Origin: Basidiobolus ranarum
Taxonomy: Eukaryota > Basidiobolomycota > Basidiobolomycetes > Basidiobolales
Assembly: GCA_040143965.1 (NCBI GenBank)
Contig: JASJQH010006888.1
Span: forward strand, 1 to 54,214
Direction: 5' to 3'
Length of the DNA: 54,214 nucleotides
Below the pieces are notes generated by a model. The model saw only the letters and a program-made list of their open reading frames with translations. It searched no databases and had not been told where the DNA came from. Shown in pieces: positions 46,154 through 54,214 of the stretch; within the stretch, counting starts at the first letter, position 1, and the number at the start of each line of letters is the position of its first letter. A program made the position numbers and the translations under genes.

Positions 46154-46639
46154 TTTTAATCCTTTTACTAGTTGTAAAGATGGAGCTCCTTTAATAGACA
46201 TTTTGCCATGTTTCACAAAAGGAAATTATAACTGGGTCCTTGGTTTTTGCTTCCTTTGCCAACTTTCGGATCTTCATTGTAGCTATTTATGGCCAACGTT
46301 TCGGAATGATTACGTGGTTAAATTCAGTTGTAACACTTGGATTAACAAATACATGGAGACCAAGGGTGAGAATACTTTTAAATGTTGAATCATTACCCAT
46401 ATTTGAGGTTCTCAGGCTTTTCTTCTGGATAGTTGCATTTCTATACTCCATTTTAGTAAATATTAATGAAAAAACGTACACAAAGTAAGGCACACAAAAG
46501 CCGTGAAGAAATTAACTCTACCGAGGGTATAAACATACCTGAGATTTTCTGCCAATGATTCCTGTTGTTCTACTCACTACTTGATGTAACAAATGAGATA
46601 AGCTTTTTTATGGTAAATTATTCTGCGACAGGCATGTTC
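46154..46639. other. Intergenic
   Basis: Starts with the Pol III terminator. Frames at 46086-46388 (+) run through the tRNA and are not genes. Nothing else recognised. Confidence 0.5.
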
Positions 46640-47287
46640 CAGATGACGTGACACCGTTATCATTTCCATCACTACCATTGTCACACTTGGGAACACAGTC
46701 ACTGGCCCAGAATAACTGGATGCTCCATTGTCGTTGCTGGGGAAGGTCTACACACCATAATTAAAGAGTTTGCAGTTACTAATGAGGTAAAGGAAATGAT
46801 AAAAGGGAGTTCCATCAATAAACACTTAGCTGAGATAGCGGGGTTTGTCTCCGCTTCCAAGATACTGTGTCTTCCCTCCTGACTTGCCGCTATTAATGCA
46901 GCTGCATTAAATCCAAGGTTACAAGCAAGAGGCAATGGAGCGTACGACACAAAGGATCTCTTTAACGGCTGTGCTGGAGATGGAGGTGATGATGGTAATG
47001 GCGGTAATGGAGCTAGTGCTTATGACGCTGGAAAGGGTGGAAACGGCCGCAGTGATGGGGACGGTGGTGCCGGAAATGAAGGTGAAAACGGCAATGGCAA
47101 TGGCAGTAATGGCACTGGTGCTTATGATGCTGTAAAGGGTGCAAACAGCAACAGTGATGGAAACGGCGGTGCTGGTAATGGAGGTGATAACGGTAATGGC
47201 AACAGTGGTAGGGGAGCTGGTGCTTATGATGCTGGAAAAGGTGGAAACAGTAACGGCGGTGTAGCCAATATCGGTAACAGCAATTAG
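46640..47287 (+). pseudogene. Gly/Asn-rich tandem-repeat protein gene, decayed
   Basis: A plus-strand frame reads 'IIKEFAVTNEVKEMIKGSS', 'NKHLAEIAGFVSASKILCLP', one in-frame TGA at about 46878, then 'LAAINAAALNPRLQARGNGAYD' and a Gly/Asn/Asp-rich region to a TAG at 47287. That region is a tandem array: the 'AYDAGKGG' core recurs at 47018, 47120 and 47222, exactly 102 bases (34 residues) apart, with an older, shorter unit at 46940. No start codon is clear, so it is either a pseudogene or a gene whose TGA lies in an intron. Composition suggests a secreted or wall protein. A rearranged inverted copy lies downstream. Confidence 0.55.
46940..47280 (+). repeat. 102-bp coding tandem repeat, about three units
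   Basis: Units start at 47018, 47120 and 47222, each encoding 34 residues with an 'AYDA(G/V)KG' core followed by Gly/Asn/Asp runs. A degenerate 78-bp unit precedes at 46940. Confidence 0.8.
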
Positions 47288-47479
47288 TGATTATTGGGAA
47301 ATCGCTATTCCTACATCTAGGTATAGTGAGATGGTTTAATGGCCAAAGCGTGGTAAATTTAATCCTCCTTTGGCATTCTTGGTGTGCGTATATCAGCCTT
47401 TCTATCAGTCAGTGTTTTCTGGAATTTCTTTAATAGACACCAAATATGGATGTTCGAACTTGGTTCTACTGAGGATAGA

Positions 47480-47790
47480 AGTTGCTTCCTCGGTGGAATG
47501 GCATCATAGGCGCTAGTTTCGTTACCACTGATGCCATTGCCAATATCGCCACCATCTCTATTACTGTATCCACCATTTCCAGCATTACAAGCACTAGCTC
47601 CACCACCGTTGTTATCATTGCCTTATCAGAACCACTACCATTCTGACCCAGTATCATAAGTGTTGTCACCACTGTAGGCAACCCTGCCATTTGAGATGCT
47701 TATAACATCACATGCCGCTTTATCTCTTACTTCTTAATTTGGGCTTAGCATAGCTGCATTAATGACAACAAGTCCAGACTGATCGCATAA
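47480..47790 (-). pseudogene. Inverted, degenerate copy of the Gly/Asn-rich gene
   Basis: On the minus strand, 'VINAA' near 47780 corresponds to 'AINAAALNP' of the plus-strand copy, and 'NNGGGASACNAGNGGYSNRD' at about 47620-47560 corresponds to the 'GASAYDAGKGG' repeat. It lacks a continuous frame and is clearly broken. The two copies face each other with about 200 bases between them. Confidence 0.55.
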
Positions 47791-47799
47791 TAGTTTAAG

Positions 47800-49103
47800 G
47801 GCAGAAAGCTTCATTGTTCAGTGTGTAGATGCTCAGGGTTATATTTTACTTTGACTCCCTTTCTCCCTCTCCCCCATACCTTCATATGACTACTGGGGCC
47901 TTTGCCTTCCACCAAATGTTAGTCCACATTCTTTTACTTAGAGCCACTCTGCTAGTTAAGCTTGGGAAATTATACAAGCCCCTAATCAAGGATTGGCTTC
48001 AAAACACCCACTCCCTAAAGTCCTCTAGCTGGTATGTCAAAGCTGACTCTTCACTTTAGACAGAATTGTCAATTAGGTTTGTCAAAGCTGAAAAGTCCAA
48101 CTTGGTAGCCCAAAGTCCTCTCCTGACTGTGTGAGCCAGCAATTTACAGATGAATACTACTATATTTATAACATAATCCATAGTTCTGTTCAATAATTCA
48201 TTATGTGGAGGGATATCACCTACAGCTTAGTATTTTCTATGAGCCATATATTTTTCTACACTCCAAAGAAATTCTGATTTAATGTAGCCTCCAACAAGAG
48301 ACAAAATATAAACTTGATTATCTGTTAAAGAGGTTCCATACAACTCACTGCCTTCCTTATTCTTGATCAGTTAGAACTAACTAAAATGAAAATTACACCA
48401 TCCTTGATAACTTTGCCTCCGCAAATTAGCACCAATTAAGATGCAGGAGTGAGTACATGGTAAACTTTGTAAAACATTGTGAAGTTATTATTACAATTAA
48501 AAATTCAGAAACAGTTTTTGTGATGAATTCCTATTTTTCTGGTAGAGTTTTTCACTTGCTGTTGGGTTTTAATATACAGGACTTGATCCTATTGTATAAT
48601 AACTACCGAAGCAGGAATGTATCTATAAGGCAGGGCTCAGCAGAGCATCAGAGTCTAAGGAGTCCGGAGTAAAACTTGCGCAAGTGCCAAACAAGTTCCT
48701 CCATTCACCAGTACGTTGATGATATAAAGTGATGCCCGGACATTTCTGGATGATCGGAGCCCAATTTCACCATAAATACAGGGAAATTTGATGAAGGCGA
48801 TTTCATGGTAATTCCGGGCTGATTCCAGTCATAGAATTGCCAATAAGCGTAGCTAAGTATCTTTATCCCCGCTTACGTGTCCGGGTAGCCATGAGCAACC
48901 AATAATATCACCAAAATAGAGTGACTGATTAGTAATTCCTCATTCATTGCGCTCACCAGTATTAGATCTCCATGTCTCAATAGATGAAGCAAATATCTAT
49001 AAAGTCAACGGAACTCGATCCAGAAACTACATTGTTCACTATCTCAATAAAACATCTTCCTCATTGCCTACTTAATCGGAGCTCAAGGAAAAAGTCAAAC
49101 ACA
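47800..49103. other. Gene-free stretch with unidentified coding relic
   Basis: Around 48410-48260 on the minus strand there is a coherent stretch, 'KEGSELYGTSLTDNQVYILS' and onward 'GGYIKSEFLWSVEKYMAHRK', interrupted soon after. It is not recognised and may be a relic of a gene or mobile element. The rest has no signal. DNA just before 49104 is AT-rich, in contrast to the hydrolase gene that follows. Confidence 0.35.
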
Positions 49104-50078
49104 ATGCATCTCTCCAACCACTCCCTAATTGGCGACGCTGCCAAGATCCCCACCAGGACCCCTACTCCAGTCCTCTCTTTCAGCCCTGTCGTGCTTCCCT
49201 GTCCAGATCGCAGAGTCGACTTGCAATTACGCGTGTCATCCCCTTCTACAGGCAATGCCCTCCCGATAATCCTCCTCTCCCATGGCCACGGCCAGAGCAA
49301 CTACCTTTCCTCGCTTGATGGTTATAGCCCGTTGGCTGAATTTTGGGCCGGGCATGGTTTTGTGGTCATCCAGCCCACCCACCTCAGCTCGAAATCTCTC
49401 GGTATCAGCCTTGACGCCACGAATATCCGGGAGCTATTTTTAGATTCGCGTGTGCAGGATATGGTCCGGATTCTCGACCAGCTCGACGCTATTGAACAAG
49501 CCGTCCCTCTGCTCAAGGGGCGACTGGATAAGACTATGGTTGCTGTCGCAGGACACTCACTAGGCGCCATGACTGCTAGTATGTTGCTAGGCGCGAAGAA
49601 CACGGATCCTCGTGATGGAACAACGACGCAAATGGTCGACAAGCGTATTAAGACCGGAGTTATAATCGGTGGCACTGGAAGCGGCGGATCAGACCTTTCT
49701 GAGGCGGGGAAAAAGCTCGTCCCTTTTTACGGGCCAGACTTTAGCGAAATGAACACCCCTGCACTTATCGTCTGGGGGGATGAGGACGTGAGTCCGCACT
49801 TGACTGTTCGCGGTGCCGACTGGCATGAAGACCCGTACACATTTTCTTCAGGGCCCAAAGATTCATTCATGGTAAAGGGTGGCAAACATGGTTTTGGTGG
49901 TATTAGTGGGTGGGACGCAGGTGAGACGTTGGATGAGAGTCCAGAGCGATTGGCAGCGGTGCAGAGGATGACGTTGGCATATCTGAAGAGCCAGTTGTAT
50001 GATGGAGACAGAGCCTGGACAGAGGCATGTCAAGCCTTAGAGGGGCTTAAGGGGTTGGGCAAAGTTGAGAGAAAGTGA
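49104..50078 (+). CDS. Alpha/beta hydrolase (chlorophyllase/PAF-hydrolase-like)
   Basis: Intronless, 324 residues from the ATG at 49104; an in-frame ATG at 48984 would add 40 residues of AT-rich, non-family sequence. Alpha/beta-hydrolase features: 'IILLSHGHGQSNY' (oxyanion region), nucleophile elbow 'VAGHSLGAMTA' with the catalytic Ser, 'ALIVWGDEDVSP' with the acid, and 'KGGKHGFGGISG' with the His. It resembles bacterial and ascomycete chlorophyllase or acetylhydrolase-like proteins. No signal peptide, so probably cytosolic; substrate unknown. Base use is strikingly GC-rich (CTC, ACC, GCC, CCC codons common at the 5' end), unlike every neighbour, which points to recent acquisition. Confidence 0.92.
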   Translation: MHLSNHSLIGDAAKIPTRTPTPVLSFSPVVLPCPDRRVDLQLRVSSPSTGNALPIILLSHGHGQSNYLSSLDGYSPLAEFWAGHGFVVIQPTHLSSKSLGISLDATNIRELFLDSRVQDMVRILDQLDAIEQAVPLLKGRLDKTMVAVAGHSLGAMTASMLLGAKNTDPRDGTTTQMVDKRIKTGVIIGGTGSGGSDLSEAGKKLVPFYGPDFSEMNTPALIVWGDEDVSPHLTVRGADWHEDPYTFSSGPKDSFMVKGGKHGFGGISGWDAGETLDESPERLAAVQRMTLAYLKSQLYDGDRAWTEACQALEGLKGLGKVERK

Positions 50079-51290
50079 GGATGGAACTTTATTACCCTAA
50101 CTGACTTATACCACTCAGAAGGTGGAAAATATAAAGATTCATATTTGTTTTAACATTCTGCTTCAAGTTGAAATCATACTCAACCACTCTGATAATAGAG
50201 TTCTTGCCCACCACCTCATTCACTTCCATGGCATACCAGTGTATTCCGACGCCGAGTCTAGATATTTATACACTCTTCGTATCAACCTTGACAGTATCGT
50301 TCTTCAGTTAGTAACCCACAACTTCTCTTCTCTCTGCCCCTCTTTTTCGTCATCAAGGAATACATCATATTCCACTGTCAGCTGCTCAAAGCTTAAAGAC
50401 TGGTTGGAGAAGACCAGGAAAGATAAGTAGTATACAGCGCGGAATTTACAGCCTTCCTGCTACAAAAATAAGTGTGAATAAAGTTCGTCTATTTCTGAAC
50501 GCTTTTCTACAGAAAATCAGCACCTTGTACTCTAATTAGTGTTCTGAAGAATACCGATATGGTGTATTATACAGCTGATTGATCCTATCTAACGATTGAG
50601 TTTCACAAAGAATAAGCAACATGAGATAGCTAGCGCTATTAACTTGTTGAAGCATCCTTAAACCTGTTGGACTTGCAAACTCCACATTGTAAAGTGCGGG
50701 AACTCACCTATCATACATCATAAAATACGGCATCTCCCTTGTCACACTCTTGCATAAAGACCTGCGCTGAATTTCATAATCCCAATACTGTAATGCTGGA
50801 TAAAGCAGTATTGATGTTTCCAAATCATCAGCAATCACAAGACTTAGGCCCACCAACTCGGAAGAATGGGATCCAGTTATGGATTGAATGTGGATCGGAT
50901 TAAATGCAAAATTTCCAAATCAAGGCAAGATCGACAATTTGTAACATTGATCTCTACTAACTTGATTTAGCTCTGATTGATGTATATATATTTCACTTCG
51001 ATCGTGATAACTTTGAGATTTCACATGTTCCTTAGAGTGGCCAATACGGATTATGTAGATTGATGCTGATGAATTTGCATTTGTGGAAGGAGTTTTGAGA
51101 AACGGAAATATTTTTGGTTTTAGTGATATCTATTAATTGACCAAAAATTCAAAGTTTATAAATTTGAAGGTAATACCGAAAGCAAACAATGGAGTTGGTT
51201 TCAGAGCATCTGTAGAAGTAAAATGAGCTACTCTGGGTTCAACTTTGCTAGTTTCCAAATAATATCCATATATATTATATGTCTGCTCAG
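50079..51290. other. Gene-free stretch
   Basis: AT-rich. The ORF at 50122-50430 begins with GTG and has no family features. No RNA gene or repeat seen. Confidence 0.5.
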
Positions 51291-51305
51291 ATTAATCAGG
51301 ATTTA

Positions 51306-51997
51306 TGGTAAGTGCTTACAAGGATGTCTTGTATATTAGTGACAGTGAAATCGAGGATTCTGATGAGGATCAAATGGAAGTTGATCGTGAATCTAAGCCC
51401 AAGAAGAAGGGTCAGGCTCAATCCTGAATCAGGGAAGATAATGAAGGACCCCTTGATTTCTTGGATAGACGTGCCGTTTCCCAAGTCACTTCCACTAAAC
51501 CTAATAGGAGAAGTCAATAAATTAAACCTGTTGGGGCTAATTCCAAGGCTTCTGAAGATGGTCGTATTATGATTGATGAGTCTTCCGATTATTCTGAGAA
51601 TGAGCCAGTTGAACTCACCGCCGAACAGCAAGCTCTACGTAAAGTTGAGGGCCATTATCTTGAGGTTATGACTTCTAAGGAAGGATTTACCCGCGTTGGT
51701 AATAAGATCAAGTTCAATAATAAGCGTAGAGGAAATGAGGATGATTTCCCTGAAGAGTAGGAAACCCCAGCTGCTGGTGCTCAAGGACAAAATAAGAGAC
51801 ACAGAGGCAAGGATGACCAAAACGTTGCTAAGGGTGGTCAGAATGTTGGTAAGGAATACAAGGCTAAAAGGGCCGGTGGCGATGTCAAGAAGGGAGGTCT
51901 TGATTCATATACCTATGCTCCATTAAATCGCACATCTCTAAAGTCAAAAGGAAAACTTAACCTCAAGGGGTCAAAGTCTGGTAAAAGATACCACTAG
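51306..51997 (+). pseudogene. RRP12: RRP12 3'-end pseudogene
   Basis: One continuous intronless frame matches the C terminus of the ribosome-biogenesis factor Rrp12: 'AYKDVLYISDSEIEDSDED', 'REDNEGPLDFLDRRAVSQVT', 'EDGRIMIDESSD', 'TSKEGFTRVGNKIKFNNKRR', 'KAKRAGGDVKKGGLDSYTYA' and a basic tail ending 'GSKSGKRYH'. It contains three in-frame stops: TGA at about 51426, TAA at about 51518 and TAG at about 51758, but no frameshift. All the upstream HEAT-repeat portion is missing, so it is a 5'-truncated copy, consistent with retroposition or a segmental fragment. Each stop can arise by a C-to-T change (CGA, CAA, CAG). Confidence 0.85.
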
Positions 51998-52298
51998 AAA
52001 TCCTTTCGTAGCATTTAATATTGATATCCCCGTTCCGTACCACCCATCAAGCCCAAATGACCATGAATATATTTCTATTATGGCAGCCAAGCTTGTCACA
52101 TCCGCCTACTTTTCTTTAATTATTCCAATTTCAACCCTTTTGACATTTTCGGGAGAATTTGATGTAATTTTTTCCTGCCATCTTACCCTTCATTTATTGA
52201 TTGTTTACTGAATTATCCAACATTTATTCCCAATTTTTGCATGTATTAATAAACGCAAAAAATGAAACTAAGCTTGAAGAATACGAATAGATCATTTT

Positions 52299-52686
52299 TT
52301 ACACATTTATATATGTATATTTGGTTAACTCACGAGTCATAAAACATTGACGGAAAATAGTAGAAAAGAATAACTGATCTGCAGATATTAGTAAATCCAA
52401 GGATTACTTCAAAAGAAATAACATGTACTAATAATATACAATCTTTGTTGTTTTTACAATTTTCAATTTGATTGGGTGCATTCGAAAGAGTTGAACGCAG
52501 AAGGATTAATCGATGATCTTTATGAAAAAGTTTGGGGGATTCCCCAGGTGCTAGAATGATCTGACCATCATTAAGTTTAGACATGGTCCGATGTGTAGGA
52601 GTTACGCAATCACATACACGGATAGTGGCATTTGTATGTCGTTGACGATTAAAGTGGGGAGAAAAAGTACGACCTTCCCGACGCAT
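52299..52686 (-). CDS. Small two-exon protein, unknown
   Basis: Exons 52686-52458 and 52378-52299 splice in phase across a 79-base GT-AG intron with a ctgcAG acceptor. They give 102 residues: 'MRREGRTFSPHFNRQRHTN' onward through 'LNDGQIILAPGESPKLFHKD' to 'MTRELTKYTYINV'. It is basic with two Cys (CDC) and no membrane segment. A TATAAA lies near 52760. No family is recognised. Without the splice, the first exon runs on into an implausible hydrophobic tail, so the spliced form is preferred. Confidence 0.4.
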
Positions 52687-53613
52687 GACAACAGGTGGAT
52701 CGAAAGTCGATGAGATATTGGCAGAAAAGCAATTGACTCATGACTTATGCTCATCCGTTTTATAGGATTCACACATCCCTGAGCGTTTCGGATTGATCTC
52801 TTTAGAATGTATGTTCACATAGGAGCTATTTTGCCTGTACCTGTATCTTTGATATACGTGCTGCGGAGATGAACCTTTCTCTTTTTCTGATAGGAAATGA
52901 TCTCCAAGCGGGCTGGCCAGAATATGTATTAGAGGAAACAATCGAATATCCAGAGGGTAAATTGGGAAAATGGTGGGGGAGCGAAAGATCTAAGCCATTG
53001 AGTTTATTACATTGCCAAGTTTAAGACTCAGAATCTAAGTCAAATCCTAAAATAAGTTTAACTTCGAATAGTATGCTTATTCTTGGCAGCAATCAAGTAA
53101 AATAATTGGTCAATATGATGCTTGGTTATTGGTTAGCGTGGCCATGGCCATAGCATCTACATATTCCAATAGTAGATCATGGTCCTTTATTGGTATAGTA
53201 ATAAGCTCAAGGACATGTTTGTTAGAATTTAGCAGAGTAATTTGTAAAAAGAAGATCAATCAATTTATTAGGAAGTGCACACAATATATATACGATTATT
53301 GAGTGACTCACGTAGCGCATTTTCACTTGATTCAATTTGCATATAAACAGTCTTAATTGATTTCATCGAACATGATCTAAGCTGACTCATTTCTTAATAA
53401 TGTTGTAGAGACTTGGTAGTTGTAAATCAATTAATTGAATCATCAAACATATATCTTTCCATATGCAATGAGATTTGCGCTGCGGTATGACAAATATGGC
53501 CAATATAGGTTTTGTAGAAATTCATATTCGTTGTAACAACAGATTCATAAAATCATTGCCCATATATAAGAAGCAACCACGTCCAATTTATCAGCGTAGA
53601 AATCTTTACAATA
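52687..53613. other. Intergenic; possible unresolved minus-strand exons
   Basis: Minus-strand segments at about 52978-52750 ('PTIFPIYPLDIRLFPLIHI') and 53250-53122 ('LITIPIKDHDLLLEYVDAM') read coherently and abut acceptor-like AG, but no consistent gene model could be made. The rest is AT-rich. Confidence 0.25.
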
Positions 53614-54214
53614 ATGGCAAATCCAAACAAACTTCAAATCATTGGCGCTGGCTTCTGCCGCACTGGAACTTTGTCCACAAAAATTGCTTTGGATAAACTT
53701 GGCTATAATACCTATCATATGATTGAGGTACGTAAAAACGCTACCGTTCAAGGCCCTCTTTGGGTAGACGTTGCCGAAGGTATATTTCATATTGGCTATA
53801 CATCAACGAACCATTCTAATATCCACTTATTTCAAATAGGCAAAGAGCCCAATTGGGATAAAATATTTGAGAACTACACAGCATCTGTAGATTGTCCATC
53901 CTTCTGGTGGTATAAGGATTTGGTTGAGAAATACCCAAATGCTAAAGTTCTCCTGACAGTCCGCGATCCTGAGAAATGGTACAAAAGTTGTAACGATACT
54001 ATCTACAAATTTCGTAAGGTCTGGGAATATCTGGAGATGAGTGATACCAATAAAGCATTGTTTGGCATGAAGGACGCAGTTAATGCAACAGTCTGGGGGC
54101 CAATGGGCTGCTTCCAAGGCCGCTTCCATGACAAGGAGTGGGCGATTGAGAACTTTAAGCGCCATATAGAAGAGGTGAAGAGACTCATTCCTGCGGAGAA
54201 ATTGCTAGTGTTTG
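53614..54214 (+). CDS. Fungal-type sulfotransferase family protein (3' end outside window)
   Basis: Exon 1 53614-53779, a 60-base intron, exon 2 from 53840 to the window edge. About 180 residues are visible. It matches the Sulfotransfer_4 family: 'IIGAGFCRTGTLSTKIALDK' (PAPS 5'-phosphosulfate-binding loop region), 'NTYHMIEVRKN', 'GKEPNWDKIFENYTASVDCP', 'KVLLTVRDPEKWYKSCNDTI' (3'-phosphate motif), 'VWGPMGCFQGRFHD' and 'NFKRHIEEVKRLIP'. Likely transfers sulfate from PAPS, substrate unknown; some members are only sulfotransferase-like. No signal peptide, so cytosolic. The gene continues beyond the window. Confidence 0.9.
   Translation, partial: MANPNKLQIIGAGFCRTGTLSTKIALDKLGYNTYHMIEVRKNATVQGPLWVDVAEGIFHIGYTSTNHSNIHLFQIGKEPNWDKIFENYTASVDCPSFWWYKDLVEKYPNAKVLLTVRDPEKWYKSCNDTIYKFRKVWEYLEMSDTNKALFGMKDAVNATVWGPMGCFQGRFHDKEWAIENFKRHIEEVKRLIPAEKLLVF

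Noticed and set aside
46086-46388. ORF overlapping the tRNA
   Set aside because: Runs through the tRNA-Leu gene, so it is not a protein gene.
48984-49103. 40-residue N-terminal extension of the hydrolase
   Set aside because: AT-rich composition and no similarity to the family; the GC-rich gene begins at about 49104.
50122-50430. ORF after the hydrolase
   Set aside because: Starts with GTG and has no recognisable features.
51296-51631. ORFs on the opposite strand and other frames over the RRP12 copy
   Set aside because: The only frame with protein similarity is the one carrying the three stops.
1-54214. CRISPR arrays, operons, riboswitches
   Set aside because: No spaced direct-repeat array or prokaryotic gene order; the window is eukaryotic nuclear DNA.

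Overview
The window looks like nuclear DNA of a fungus. The signs are short GT-AG introns of about 50-80 bases, a secreted chitin deacetylase with a CBM18 chitin-binding module, an Ecl1-type zinc protein, RNA-pol II and ribosome-biogenesis genes of fungal/opisthokont type, and AT-rich intergenic DNA. The intron-rich conserved genes, the SAM+HMG+AT-hook architecture and the AT-rich composition would fit an early-diverging (zygomycete-grade) lineage; that placement is inference. Genes lie on both strands, about one per 2 kb, with no operon-like organisation.

Layout. 1-2.5 kb: a badly decayed Ty3/Gypsy pol relic and diverged direct repeats. 2.7-14 kb: F-box protein (-), purine nucleoside phosphorylase (-), alpha-arrestin (-), Ppn2-like polyphosphatase (-) divergent from tRNA pseudouridine synthase Pus9/RPUSD2 (+), a small secreted acidic protein (+), and the spliceosomal U-box cyclophilin PPIL2 (+). 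14-26 kb: LURP-one-related protein (+), chitin deacetylase (-), Elongator subunit ELP2 (+), C2-domain protein (-), bestrophin-like channel (-), GPI-type small surface protein (-). 27-37 kb: DUF4286 protein (-), SAM/HMG/AT-hook factor (+), Ecl1-like protein (+) convergent with a LysP-like lysine permease (-), a PPxY-motif miniprotein (+), and a coiled-coil protein (-). 38-45 kb: Mediator subunit MED15 (+), a membrane protein with a PPxY tail (+), and UTP18 of the SSU processome (-). 46-54 kb: tRNA-Leu(CAG), a decayed Gly/Asn-rich tandem-repeat gene with an inverted second copy, a GC-rich alpha/beta hydrolase, a stop-containing copy of the RRP12 3' end, a small two-exon gene, and a sulfotransferase cut by the window edge.

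Functionally this is mostly housekeeping (tRNA wobble and pseudouridine modification, splicing, Mediator, ribosome assembly, purine salvage) mixed with cell-surface and nutrient-transport genes. Three proteins carry arrestin or PPxY features typical of partners of Nedd4/Rsp5 ubiquitin ligases. The most unusual material is the RRP12 fossil with all three stop types, the bacterial-looking intronless lysine permease, the compositionally foreign hydrolase, the PPxY proteins, the Gly/Asn repeat gene, and the many telomere-like TTAGGG motifs scattered between genes and in introns. For six multi-exon genes I checked that the inferred exon lengths add up to a whole number of codons (stated in those entries); other multi-exon models are outlines.
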